Source of the DNA: Chondrilla cf. caribensis
Taxonomy: Eukaryota; Porifera; Demospongiae; Chondrillida; Chondrillidae
Length of the DNA stretch: 64,000 nucleotides
Direction: 5' to 3'
NCBI GenBank assembly: GCA_964020155.1
Contig: OZ026556.1
Location: forward strand, 5,160,267-5,224,266
The notes under the pieces were generated by a model. The model was not told the DNA's origin and searched no databases. It was given only the letters and a program-made list of their open reading frames with translations. The position numbers and the translations under genes are program-made. The number at the start of each line of letters is the position of its first letter. Position 1 is the first letter of the stretch. Of this stretch, positions 23,801 to 38,191 are shown piece after piece.

Positions 23801-25054
23801 ATCTCACACTAAAGTCCCCTGACTGTCTTAAGTTCTATAAATTATGTTTAGGACTGTATTTGTTCTTATGCACATATTAACTGTACATACAAGATCTAAC
23901 ACTGATTTCAACCCATTCACCTGCTACTGCATTCATTTCATGTTAATGTTACGTAGAGTCTGATTTTGCTTTTAGAAATATCAATAATAACGAATTCTTA
24001 TGATATTATACGTACATACGTAGGTATAACAACTCAAGTCACTTGTATATACGTATTATTATGGGAATACCTTTGCGCCCATCTACGCCTCCATAATGTG
24101 AAATGTGTGTGTTTGGGCCAATGGCCAATTGCAAGGCATTCTCTCTCGCTATACGTATAATATATTATATATATACATCTATATATAATATATATGGAAT
24201 AATATTATGCATTCCCACATGTAACCGCAATAGTAAATAAAAATTGCCAATTTCAAATGCCGAGAATTAGAAATTGGGCTAAAATTTGAGCGTAACGTCA
24301 TCGTTGAACGTTATATCTTCAGCAAAGGTTCTTCTAAACCTAAAGATGACCCCCTCCCCCAAGTAAATCTGGGTGTCAGCTTTACGGCCACACTTTTATA
24401 ATTTTTTAAAAAATTTTACACTTAGGGCAACTATAAATAGCTATAAATAGCGCAGATAATTATAATAAACTAGATAGGTCACGGTGGCAGGGTGGTCAGG
24501 TGACACTATACTAGGCTCCAGGTCGCGGGTTCGAATCCTCCATAGGATGGATTTTTTCTCTGATAAAAAAGAGCTCACTTCCTGGTGGTCAGTCACACTA
24601 CTCTCTGCAAAGAACTGTAGGGGGGAGCTTTGGGACTCGCAGCTGACCTCCCAGCTAGGATAGTGCATTCGCAGTATGACCAAGTACACAGTCTGTGGAA
24701 AGTCCCTGTAAAGATGCCCATATACAGGTGTCTTCAACCCTGAGTAGGTGACCTTTTTTAATAATCAACATAACAATAATAGCGATGGAATACTATTCTA
24801 CTATATAGTCGTTTTTTTTTTTAAACTCGAAATACTTGCAATTGTTATAATGATAGATCATCTATTATTATGTTGATGTATATATAATATTATCTAGTGG
24901 TGATTTGGGCGGGAAAATAAACACGTGTTTCTGAGCACGCGCAGTATTACAATAACGCGACTAAAGTTTCTACCCAAGTGATCCTCAGTTCCCAAGAATT
25001 TCTTCCGAGGTGTGTTAACGTTATAATTTGCGTTATTACGGACTAGTCAAGAAA
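23801..25054. other. Intergenic region between the second Lgl gene and POLDIP3, containing a SINE
   Basis: 1254 bp. The left part is AT-rich with a TATATA cluster near 24160-24200 and an AATAAA at about 24235. A tRNA-derived SINE follows at 24472-24759. The promoter-proximal part carries GGGCGGGAAA near 24909 (E2F-like), CACGTG at 24922-24927 and a GCACGCGCAG segment near 24935 (NRF1-like). The motif names are resemblance only. Confidence 0.6.
24472..24759 (+). mobile_element. tRNA-derived SINE, near full-length copy
   Basis: The left end is a tRNA-like head with an A-box-like TGGCAGGGTGG (24485-24495) and a perfect B box GGTTCGAATCC (24528-24538), 32 bp apart. A tRNA-unrelated body follows and the element ends in a T6 run at 24754-24759, as expected for a Pol III transcript. 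A second, inverted copy of the same body is present at 51229-51465, which makes this a dispersed family. Confidence 0.85.
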
Positions 25055-27351
25055 ATGAGCAGTAAAATTGATGTTTCTTTGGATGAACTCGTTAAAAAGA
25101 ACAGATCTTTCCGACGAGGACGTGGAAGAAGAGGAGGCACTCGAGGGTTTGGTGGCAGAGGAGGTGGTAGGGGACAAGGTACTGGTCTCTCGTTGTCTAC
25201 GAGAGGAAATAGAGGTGGTAGAGGAAATGCTGGAAGAGGTAGAGGGATAAGTATCAGTACCCGAGGAGGATTAAAAACTGCTGCTAACGTGACGTTGACG
25301 CCAGGCGCTGACCTCCGGGATAAGTTGAAGAAAACTATGCCCGATTTACGTTCTGCTATAAAGGCAAGAAACATTCGCGAAAATAAGGCACAAGAAGGAA
25401 TCAAAACTGGTTTTCGGGCATCTAGCTCTTCCGTTTCTTCTCGTGAAACGTCATCTCGTACCAAGACTCTCAGCAATCAAACCAGTTCTTCGAGATCAAC
25501 GAAACGATCATTACCGTCCTCGTCAAGACCCACTAGATCGGCTGGCAATACCCCGGATCCCAAGAAGATCCGCATAACAGTGCCCGGTCTGTCCCATCCA
25601 CGTTCAGAGGTGAGATGGCACGGAATTTCTGCTCCGTCTGCGCTGGATGATGATCTGTCTCTGTTTGCAGCATTCCTGTATTGGCATGATATGTGCTGTA
25701 TGTGCATCTTATCATTCTACTCTGTACCGTACTGCACACACATAATTGTATCAATTGTATGTAGCTCACACTGCTTCCAGCCAACCTGGTTAATCCCAGC
25801 TCATGTATGTCCTGTGGTTGGTGTCGTACCTGATGCCATTGCGCAAGTATCCAGTGTACTCACTCCTTGAGGTCAGCACACAGTGTCCAGTGAAGGGGCT
25901 ATGACAAGTATTTGAAGCCAAGACATGCCACCAAGTACAAGTTCACAATTGCTGGCTAGAAAGCCTGGTTCAGAACAATGACTAGAGAGTTGACAGTTAC
26001 CATCCTCCAAGTGTTTCAAAACACAAAACTATAATGTTGAAGACATAACAGATGTCAGCTGTTGCAAACTGTCAGAATATTATACTAGAGATTACATTAT
26101 CTTGTGGTTTGGATAATGTTCCACCAACTGTGCAGCCCAATGCTATCCATGTACATACCTCCTCCAAACTCTATCCACTGGAATTTCCAGGACTAAAGAT
26201 CTATGTGTGATCTTGGGAATTTTATAGCAAAAACACTATCCACTGCCTTCTGTATTGAGACTGACCTGTCAGCTGTTGAAAGAAGAAAGTGTCATCATAC
26301 AAGCAATTACTTACGTTCAACAAGAACTGCTGCTATGTGAACCCTTGGAATGGAAGCATGATTTTCACAAACCTACTTTGTACCACGAGTGGAATGACTG
26401 CCATGAACACAGTGCAGACGTTGGTAGTGTATGATCCCTGCAGACGTTGGTAGTGTATGATCCCTGCAGTTGAGTGGTGCCGTTGTGGCCACCGAGAAGT
26501 TCTGGGACTTCATTGAAGAGTTGTGCTGGACTGCATTGAGCATATTTCCTTTCATTACTGCTATGTGCCATATGTGACCATTTTCTTGTACATTTGCTAG
26601 ACTGAACCTCTGTCAAGAAGAGAAGAGAGGCTCAGCCAGTCCATTGCTCACCAGAGAGAGCAGAGGCATGCTGCTCACGCTAGAATGAGAGAAGACTATG
26701 CTGCAAGGTCCTTCACTTCAGCTCTGAAGAGCTCTATGTACCCAGGAACAATGAGAGTTAGTTGGAGACTGAACAGTCCAGTGAACACCAGTGTGTTATC
26801 AGTGACCATTCCCTTGTTCAGGGTCCGTCTCCCCCCAGGGATGTGTACAGTAGTGGCCGAGAGAAGGGATATGGAACTATGTTCTCTCCAGAAACACAGG
26901 GGATTTCAACCGGCACTGTGTTGATGATATCCAACTTGAGTGGAACCGTCTCAAGGACAGACATCATTGTGAGACAGAGTGACTTGGCTTAATAGAGTTG
27001 TATCAAATTTGTACTTGATATGTTCTATAGGATTTGTGTGAGGTATGTGGCCCTATTGAGTCTGCCCAGCTCCTAGGCAGAGGAGTGGCAGAAGTAGTGT
27101 TTCTTAGTAAAGATGATGCCCAAGAGGCTTATAGGAGATATCACAAAAGGAACCTAGATGGTAAGGGATACTGCCACGAGTATGGAGTTTGTGTGGATGA
27201 TTATATTCTCCCCCCCCCCTCCATAGGGATGCCCATGATATGCAAACTTGTCACTGACACACGGGCTTCTGGGCTGGCCATGGCTGACCCAACGCTGGCA
27301 AGATATTCTGACCTGCATGATTACGACCATGCACAGAACTGGCTGTACTGA
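25055..27351 (+). CDS. POLDIP3: POLDIP3/SKAR-like RRM protein (mRNA export/exon-junction adaptor)
   Basis: Five exons, about 25055-25609, 26600-26758, 26820-26968, 27031-27162 and 27226-27351. The start is MSSKIDVSLDELVKKN; the SLDEL segment fits the UAP56-binding motif of POLDIP3 and related export adaptors. An RGG-rich stretch follows, then a serine/arginine-rich linker. A C-terminal RRM reads GTVLMISNLSGTVSRTDI, DLCEVCGPIESAQLLGRG, VAEVVFLSKDDAQEAYRRY, NLDGMPMICKL, close in order to the human POLDIP3 RRM. POLDIP3 recruits S6K1 and promotes translation and export of spliced mRNA. The RGG block is longer than I recall for the human protein. Intron 1 is nearly 1 kb, long for this window. Confidence 0.82.
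26413..26468. repeat. 26-bp direct duplication in POLDIP3 intron 1
   Basis: Two adjacent identical copies of a unit starting GCAGACGTTGGTAGTG and ending ATGATCCCT. Confidence 0.93.
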
Positions 27352-27442
27352 AAATACTTTGCAATACATTATTTTGCTGGTTATTATTGACGATAGTGTG
27401 TCTGTGAACAGGTTGTATTGGACTGTTATTAATAGTGTTCAT

Positions 27443-28611
<1,169 letters not shown>

Positions 28612-28646
28612 TTTATTTGTATTGCGCAATTACATTCGGCACAGAT
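28612..28646. promoter_or_regulatory. 35-bp bidirectional promoter core with ATTGCGCAAT palindrome
   Basis: Only 35 bp separate the ATG of the HMG-box gene (minus) from the ATG of ZNF330 (plus). A perfect 10-bp palindrome, ATTGCGCAAT, lies at 28621-28630 and matches the C/EBP palindromic consensus. Both start codons open conserved N-termini, so the 5' UTRs are either extremely short or overlap the partner gene. Confidence 0.7.
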
Positions 28647-30120
<1,474 letters not shown>

Positions 30121-30170
30121 TGTACCAGTTGATCTTATCCATTAATCAATCAATTAATATTATTACAGTT

Positions 30171-33004
30171 TTATTTTGGAGATATTATGGATATTTTCTT
30201 CTTGAATGTCTGCTGTGGGAACAGGAGATCTCTCATTATTCTTTCAAGTTCTCCAAGAGCTGATAAAATGTGAGACCTGGATAGATCATCAGTTTCTATG
30301 GTTAGTACTTTCTTAAGAATGTGGTAAAACTCTTTCAGAGATCCTTGGAGAACCTAACCACACAGGAGGACAGGGAGAGCATTTATTACAGTTGTAACAT
30401 GAAACCCCCCCTACACACACACACACCTCCACAATGTCTTTGTCCAGACCAGCAAACAGCATCTTCACAGCCAGAGCCCCTGCCCTCCTTACTGTGGCTT
30501 CCTTCTCAATAGTCAATGCATTCTCAACAGCTGTGAGCATCTAGAATACAAAATAAAAGCCCATGGGCCTGTGTTAATACCCCCAGCTGGCCTCCCAAGC
30601 CTGCCATCCTCACCTCTTGCAGTACACTGGGAACAGAGTAGTGGAGAAGGTGACATAGCTCCCCGAGGTTGGAGAGAGAGCTGGCTCTGACAAGCGGGTG
30701 GGCGTGTCTTGTACCAAATACACACGCCTTCATGAACTGGTCCAAGTACACAGGTAGTACTTCTCCACATGATCGAGCAGCTTTCATCAATGCCTCCCCT
30801 AGCTTCACCTGTAACTCGACTTCACTGGAGACACTGTCAATCTTAGCATGTTGCACAGAGGAAGAACTTGCTTTCTGAGGACAATGCACAAATTCGTTTA
30901 CAAGGACTTGAATGGTCTTCTGGGGTGACAGAGTGACCATGGCAACCAGTCCATTAATGGCCGCTAGATACACAAAGGAGTCTCTGTCCTTCAACTGTTG
31001 CTTGAACACTTCCAAAAGAAGACTGACGTGTTGGGCAGTGCAGGGGTCCCTGGCTCTCACCAGCTCAGTCAGTTCATGCAAACCTTGGGCTCTGATCGGG
31101 ACTGTCGAATCACTCACCATAGACAGAGCACTTTTGAACTTGGAATCATCAGAGTCTTTCGTTGATGAGCAAGAGTCATTCCTGAGCAAAGGATCTGGAG
31201 ATGTGTCACTAGATTCAACCTTCCTGTCACCATGGTTACTGTGGTTCCAAACAGCTCCAAACGTGGCAATACACACATGAAGGTCGTTACAAGACATGGC
31301 TAGCTCGTCCATGGGATGCATATCAGCTAGTGTTCTGAGTCCCGGGACCATACCCTGCAGCACAACACGATGAGAGGTGTGAGCTCTCTTGTTGGAGGAT
31401 ACCACTGCAGACAGTAAACCAGTTGCCATGGTGAGGGTAAGATAGCTGCCAAAGGGCTCACTGTGTTGTGGTTGCTTGGATACGACAACTTCTCTACTGG
31501 TGTGCTGGACCCAATCGCTGTGCACTTGAATCAGTACTCCAATGGCTGAGAGGAGTTGGTCCAGGGGAACCTCACTGAGCACCACCTGAAGACGCTCCTC
31601 ACACAAACCTGCAGTTATGTACAGACAAAACAGGCTGGTGGTGGCAGAGACACTGGTGTTCTCTAGCAAGGGGGAGGGGTTGCTGTAAGGGGTGTGGCTT
31701 CCCTCATTTGATGTTGACTTTGATGACGACAATAGCAAATTGGAGAGATGTTCAAAACACATCAGGAAAACAGGTCCACAAACGTGACGGTCTGTTAGAT
31801 GGTCTCGAAGCAGCTCAATAGCTAGCTGCACAGTGCTGTCCACAACATCTTGATTCCTCTGAGATGGCTGATCATCAAACTTCACACACACACCTCCTTC
31901 ACCCCCCATCTTCACCACAACGTCTTCACGACATGTTTGAAAGTTCACACTATCTCCTCCCCCATCCTTGAGACCCGCAAGGTGGCCAAAAAAGGACACA
32001 ATCTCGTTCTTGTCACAGCAGAGCAGGAGGCCAACGACCAGTGCTTGCAGCTCAGCTCTGAGACAGATACAGAATGAGGTCATCAAAGCATGTCAGGACA
32101 CATTACAACCCCCGCTCACTCTCACACCCACTCCCCTCCACCCTCCATTCCTCACTCAAGGAGAGGACTCACTTGACATGAGATATAGTCTTCTTTGCTG
32201 CTCGCCACAAGCTGAACAAGACTGAGAGGTAAGGGATCAGGGACTGGACAACTGGTGAATCTGACTGACTTAAGCTCAACACCTGCAGAGAAAAAATATC
32301 GCAATCATCATCACAAGTACATGTCGTGAATGCACTAACAGATGTAGATGAGCATATAAGTGTTGATAGTTGTAATGACAGTCACATGTGCAGAGGAGGT
32401 TAGCGTCTACTGTTATGCCAACACACAAACCTTTCTCAGTGTTGACAGACAGACAGTCAGCTGCTGTTCACTGACACCACATTCCTCTGCATCAATTTCT
32501 GAAACAGAGAGACAAAGAGATTCCTGAAACTACACCTGTGTACCATACCACACACCACACCACACTCAACACACCACACTCACCACACCACACTCACCAC
32601 ACCACACTCACTGCACCACACTCACTACACCACACCACACTCACCATGCACACCACACTCACTTCACCACACCACACTCACTTCACCACACCTCACTCAC
32701 TACACCACACTCACTTCACCACACCTCACTCACTTCACCACACCTCACTCACTACACCACATCACACACAGTACAACTATAACAGCTGACCTCCTGCCAG
32801 AACCCTCAACGGAAGTATCAGTGGGTGTAGCAAACATTCATTGGCTTCTGCTGGGAATTTGTCTACGAATGCTGTCAATATGGCATGACTGGCTACCAGC
32901 AATGGTTTTGATGAAGAAAGCTGTATCATGTCCACCACCTGCAAACAACAATATGACAGGCATGCATACCAACATAACTCCTGTGTGTGGAGGATGAATG
33001 CACA

Positions 33005-33067
<63 letters not shown>

Positions 33068-34094
33068 GTGGACAGATCTCCTTCAAGTATGCCTGTCTCT
33101 CCATCCTGGCTGGACATGTGGACACGATACCAGCCAGTACCTGATATCGCTTCCATTCAGGGGAGTCACCCTGGGTGGTAGTTTTAAGGAAGCCTTCAAT
33201 GACAGCAACCAAACCATTTGGTTTGAGGAGGATGTGAGTCAGGACCTTCCCACAAGCAGAGCGGAGCCATTTAGGTGCAGGAACTAGAATGCTTCTGCCC
33301 TCCTGTCCCTCTGCTGGCTTGGGTGATTGAAGAAGAAACAGTTCTTGGACGAGAAGAGGGCATTGAACTTTGAGGAGAATGTCATTTAACCATTCTTTGG
33401 GTTCTACAAAGACAGCACTTCCATGTCTGTGCTTGTTGCCTTCCTCAATCACTTCTTTCATTATCTGCACAGTTTTGGGCTCGTGTGTCAGTTTTATCAG
33501 CATGGCCAAAACTTCTGGTAAGAAACAAGACATGACAGCAGGTCCAGGGTCCACCTCCATCCCCATCAGCTCCACCAGGATCATTGAAATGAGATATAGT
33601 CTCTCCACTGCAGATTTTGGGGAGAGCTGTGATGGGGAGATTTCCTTTAGAAATGTCAAATTTTGTACTTTCAGACGTGTATGCAACGGTGGAACCACGC
33701 CCAATTCAAGTAAAGGACACGCCCCCATGAATACAGCACCCTGCAGTACAGTCTCCATCACCTTGCAATCTCCAAGGCTGACAAGTGGATGTGATGTGAC
33801 ATGTTTCTGAGGGAGTAGGGTCTCCGACAGTAAGTGGAGTAAGGCCAAGGACTTTAAAACAAAGTTTCCAAGCAAGTCCCTCGGACGCTCGTCCTTCAAT
33901 AACGTGATTGAATACTCACTTCTCGAAACTTCTTCTGAAAGGGATTTCTCGGAAGTTATATACTTTTCGCAAGCATTTAGATTAGATTCCAAGTATTTCC
34001 AGAAATTTTCATTTTTTTCATCATTTTTAGATGTTTGCTCTTTCCCAACTAAGAGTTTCAAGCATTTCAGAATCGATGAGAGATTATCTGCCAT
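30171..34094 (-). CDS. TANGO6: TANGO6 (transport and Golgi organisation 6) HEAT-repeat protein
   Basis: The first exon (34094 to about 33066) encodes MADNLSSILKCLKLLVGK and continues for about 340 residues, including ALLHLLSETLLPQKH, VPPLHTRLKVQNLTFLK and SAVERLYLISMILVELM. The large exon at about 32070-30610 carries HEAT-like segments such as VPIRAQGLHELTELVRARDP, FKQQLKDRDSFVYLAAINGL and HPLVRASSLSNLGELCHLL. The last exon ends LFPQQTFKKKISIISPK, a tail typical of the family. TANGO6 was found in a fly secretion screen and affects Golgi organisation; its biochemistry is unclear. Introns hold a CA tract at the donor near 33065 and a CACTCAC satellite. Confidence 0.9.
32541..32768. repeat. ACACCACACTCACT-type imperfect satellite, TANGO6 intron
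   Basis: Imperfect 13- to 17-bp units (CACACCACACTCAC, CTTCACCACACCTCACT) over about 230 bp. Confidence 0.92.
33003..33065 (-). repeat. (GT)n microsatellite starting at a TANGO6 5' splice site
   Basis: On the minus strand the exon ends ...KEICPQ (CCACAG) and the GT run begins with the donor dinucleotide. Confidence 0.9.
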
Positions 34095-34325
34095 TTTAAA
34101 GGATGGATAACGTTTACAACGCAAATGTACCAATAGAAACGCGATCAAATAAACGAAGTATTTGCGGTTAATTATCTCTAATCACGTTCCATACCGTCTG
34201 AGTCATCTGTATACTATTATCATCAAATACTCTATACTATACAAGTGAGTTTTCACATTAATTTTCTGTTCGCCTCTTCTCGATCTCGAGAAGTTCATCT
34301 TGGGACATCGTTGAGGGTGGTCTAA
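34095..34325. promoter_or_regulatory. Bidirectional promoter, TANGO6 / TRAF7
   Basis: 231 bp between divergent start codons. AT-rich near TANGO6, with a CTTCTCGATCTCGAGAAG inverted repeat near 34276-34293. Confidence 0.62.
34276..34293. promoter_or_regulatory. 18-bp perfect palindrome CTTCTCGATCTCGAGAAG-like site
   Basis: The segment TTCTCGATCTCGAGAA is close to a perfect inverted repeat, with CTCGAG at its right half, in the TANGO6/TRAF7 promoter. It could be a heat-shock-like or bHLH/ZIP site; neither can be told from sequence alone. Confidence 0.4.
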
Positions 34326-35019
34326 ATGGCAGATACCAGACCAAGAGGCGACGGTACGTCTTCGGCTGAAACTATCAGTGGCCTGAGCGTCTCTCCCGAT
34401 CGTATTCAAGGTATTTCGCAGTCTCTTCCTTATCACCAAAAGACGATGTCTGTCTCTGTGAGTGTTCTTTATCTTTTGTTCTATCCTCGCTACTGCAATG
34501 GTCTCATCTCGTGCTTTTCCCACTCTCACGATAGCCGATGAACATGGCCAAGTATTCCTCCCCGAAGGGAGTGAAGCGTACAGGCTCTGTCGCTGGCAGT
34601 TCAGCGACGAATGGTGAGAGGCTAGAAGAGTGTTTGGGGTCCGCAACAAAGACCCAAGTCTCAGTTTTACTGTGTGAATGAATATAATACCTCACGGATG
34701 TGACTATTAGCTGTGGAAGAAGTAGATCTACAAGGATGTACTATTTAGTGAATGCGGTGGTCCCATGGTGGTGTGTGTTGTGCAACTCATTGTACTGTTG
34801 GTATCACACACCTACTACTGAGGGAGTACATGACACACCCACCAAGGAATAAATGACAGGTCCCTGAATGAATACATGACACACCTCTTAATCTCCTCCC
34901 CTCAGGTTTTACTGTATCTCGTCATCGACGCAATATATCGAATGTTTCCAATGGCTCTTTTGTCAGCTATGCCAGCAGTACTAATTTTGGAGACAGTAAA
35001 GTATGTGTGTGTGTGTATG

Positions 35020-35080
<61 letters not shown>

Positions 35081-36779
35081 CTGCAGTAGTGCTAATGTTG
35101 GAAATAGTGAAGTGTCCTTGTGTTTGTGAAGTGATCTGATGTGTGTTAGTCAGCAACAAGGCTTCCCTGGTCTCCTCACAGACTCACACCCTGACAACAG
35201 TACCCTTCTCCACGGGATCAAATGAAGAACTAAAAGTAACATTGTCTTCAATTATGGGAATGTTGCTTGTTACTGAGTTGTGCTTATGTGGTCTCTGCCC
35301 TAAAGGATATAATTGTGCTTGCTGAGAAAGCCCCAAAAATGCTGTACTGTTTGTTGTGTAGCAATGTATTTAGAGAGCCTTACATCTGTACATGTGGGGT
35401 GAGTGCTGGTGCTCCTGGTGCTGTTGGTGCTCCTAGTGCACAGTGTGAAGTGTACTGTTGTCTGTCTTGTCACCCTACAGCATACGTTCTGCCAGTCCTG
35501 TGTAATGTCTCATAAATATGGTACGCGATGTAGAGTCTGGTTCCCAATTTGCAGGATACCACTTCCAACTTTCATTTATTCAGAATCATGTCCAGTCGAT
35601 AACGTCCAATTAGCATTGGTTGTTGCCAATATTGCTGTGAGTTACGTCCTGTTTGCAAGGTGAGAGTTCCAATCAACCATTCTCCCAATCACCCCCCCCC
35701 CTTCGGTGTGCAGGTAGCGGAACAGGTGGGTGAACTGATCGCTCACTGTCGCTATGGTTGCCAGCCAAAGAGTGATGGCTCTGAAGGATATGAAGTGGAT
35801 CCCAATGGATGTCCAGTTGTGGTGAAGATGAGCCTTCGACAGTTAGTGATCAATTCCTGTGTGTGGGTCCCCTCTACCTGTGCATTCCTTGGTTAATTGC
35901 TGCCTTCCTTGCTTGTCAAGGGAACACGAGATGGAATGTGACTACGCCCCAACACGATGTCCAAACAGCTCCTTGTGCCCGGGGATGCTGAAGAAGGACC
36001 TAGCAGAGCACTTGAAGGGCTGCAAGCATGTCCGCTGTCCCTTTGCCAAGTACAAGTGAGTCCTACCACCTGCCCTGCCCCTCCTCTCCTATGGCCAGCT
36101 ACTGACTGTGCTATGTTGTGTCCTGCAGTTGTCCTTTTGAAGGGACGAGAGAGGAGCTGGCCCAACACCTGGAAAAGTGCAGATATGAAGGGTTGAAGGA
36201 ATACCTCCACAAGACCGATGAGCATGTGGTCTCTCTTCAACAGGAATTGAGGAGAAAAGATGAAGAAGTCGAATTTTTAAGATCAATGTTAGCACGTCTT
36301 TCAGAGAAGTTAGAAACATTTGATAAGAATACTAACCTCAGACTAGGTGAGTGTTGGTGTGCCCGTTGTGATGGGTGACAATGTGTGTGTGTTCACATGG
36401 TATATTGATGCTGGCTGTAGAGGCCTTAGAGGAGCAGCAAGACCAGCACCACCAGCAGCTGGGAGAAGCTCACCAAGGAATAAGATTTGCTATTGTGTGT
36501 GAGAGTGGTAGTGTTGGTGTAGCTGTCATGTGATTATCATGTGACCATTCTGTAGGATGAGATACATCATGTACAGGCCCAGCTGGGTGTAACAGGAAGT
36601 AAGGTCACACCCCTCAGTCTCTGGTATATATTCATCTCACTGCCATTCTCTTTCTGTAGCAATGGACTCTCAACATTTGTACAAGTGTAAGGGTACCTTT
36701 GTAGGCCACGAAGGACCAGTATGGGCCCTGTGTGTGCAAGGAGAGACAGTTTGCACCGGATCTTCAGACAATACATTAA

Positions 36780-36831
<52 letters not shown>

Positions 36832-38070
36832 GATCATGGGATATCGTCCCATTCTGTTCCTCCTCAGATTTGGAAGACAGGCGATCAATTTAGGTGCTTA
36901 CAAACGCTCACAGGACATGATGGGATTGTATTGGCTCTTTGCATTGTGAGGTCAGTTCATTCCATTATGTGTTCACTCCTGATATTTATTTACGTCTTGT
37001 GTTTATTTACTCCTATTTGTTTACTCCTCACATTTATTCACTTTTTGCTCTCCACGTGGTACAGAGATCGGTTGTATTCTGGTTCGGAAGACAAGACCAT
37101 CCGAGTCTGGAACCTGAGCACCGGGGAGGCCATCTGTAGGATAGAAGCCGATGAGAATCCTGTCAGTTCATTGGCACATTATGGGGACATGCTTTTCAGT
37201 GGGTCCTTGAAGACCATCAAGGTTTGAGGAGTGTGTGCAATGTTGACAAAGGGTTAACCAGCTCTGTTGGGTCTCTCTCTCCAGGTATGGGACACACAGA
37301 ACCATACCCTCCTGCAAGTTCTTCCGGAACAAAATCACTGGGTTCGTGCGTTGGTAGTGCAGGGGAAGTCCCTCTACTCTGGATCCTATAAAGCCATCAA
37401 AGTATGTGGAGTTATGCAAACATGGGGAATCCCCTTTTGCTTTGTAGTTTGTATGTTATACCACCTTATTCTGTCTAGATTTGGACTTTGGAGAATTTGG
37501 AGTGCATCCGTGAGGTCCAGTGTATTGGAGGGAGTGTGTACTCAATTGCGCTAACCAACAAGTACCTCGTATGTGGAACATACGAGCATTGTATTGGGGT
37601 GAGCTGTAGCTGACGTGTTGTGAGAGACCAAGTGTTCTGTGATGATGACAGTCTGTGACCGCCGTACAGGTTTGGGATATTAACACCTGGGAACCACTGG
37701 GCACTCTGGATGGACACCGGGGGACCGTTTATGACCTCACTATTCTTGAAACTCCTGGACAGACCAAGCTCTTCAGTGCCTCCTACGACAAGACCATTCG
37801 GGTGAGTTTGGTTGACCAGCTGTTGATATCTCCACCTCACCTCCTGTCCCCCCTCTGCTGACAGGTGTGGAACATTGAGCACATGAGATGTGTACAGACA
37901 CTGACAAGACATGAAGGAAGTGTGGTCTGTCTTGGGATTTCGAGAGGTAGACTCTTCTCCGGATCCGTTGACGGCACAGTCAAGGTACTGTCGAATACGC
38001 GCCATCCTCGACACAAATCTGTTTATTATTCTCCTCATATCTATATTTTCTCCTCCAGTTCTGGCAATAA
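34326..38070 (+). CDS. TRAF7: TRAF7 E3 ubiquitin ligase (RING, TRAF zinc fingers, coiled coil, seven WD40)
   Basis: Starts [19 protein letters not shown], followed by a serine-rich region. The RING finger is split by introns: [18 protein letters not shown], then [13 protein letters not shown], then [23 protein letters not shown] zinc fingers follow ([48 protein letters not shown]), then a coiled coil ([17 protein letters not shown]) and seven WD40 repeats from about 36660 ([100 protein letters not shown]). The stop is at 38068-38070. In mammals TRAF7 acts with MEKK3 in MAPK/NF-kB signalling. No domain is missing. Confidence 0.93.
34999..35078. repeat. (TG)n microsatellite, TRAF7 intron
   Basis: TG run with a few CG and AT interruptions, starting close to the presumed 5' splice site after the exon encoding ...STNFGD. 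Confidence 0.93.
36781..36832 (+). repeat. (GT)n microsatellite starting at a TRAF7 5' splice site
   Basis: The WD40 exon ends ...SDNTLK (TTAAAG) and the GT run follows with no gap. The next exon resumes with IWKTGDQF after CTCAG. Confidence 0.92.
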
Positions 38071-38191
38071 TGATATTCATTGCTCAAGCGCGGGGTTGAC
38101 TACATGATGTTACGTTTTAATTTTTCGTTTAAACTGACAATTTTCGAATCTTTTCTCTCGTATCTCATTTGTGGGCCATTTCTGGTGTATC

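Noticed and set aside
24472..24540. A functional tRNA gene
   Set aside because: A and B boxes are present but the acceptor stem and anticodon arm do not pair convincingly, and a SINE body follows; it is a SINE head.
24441..24737. A protein-coding gene shared with 51209-51472
   Set aside because: The matching protein readings come from the antisense strand of the two SINE copies.
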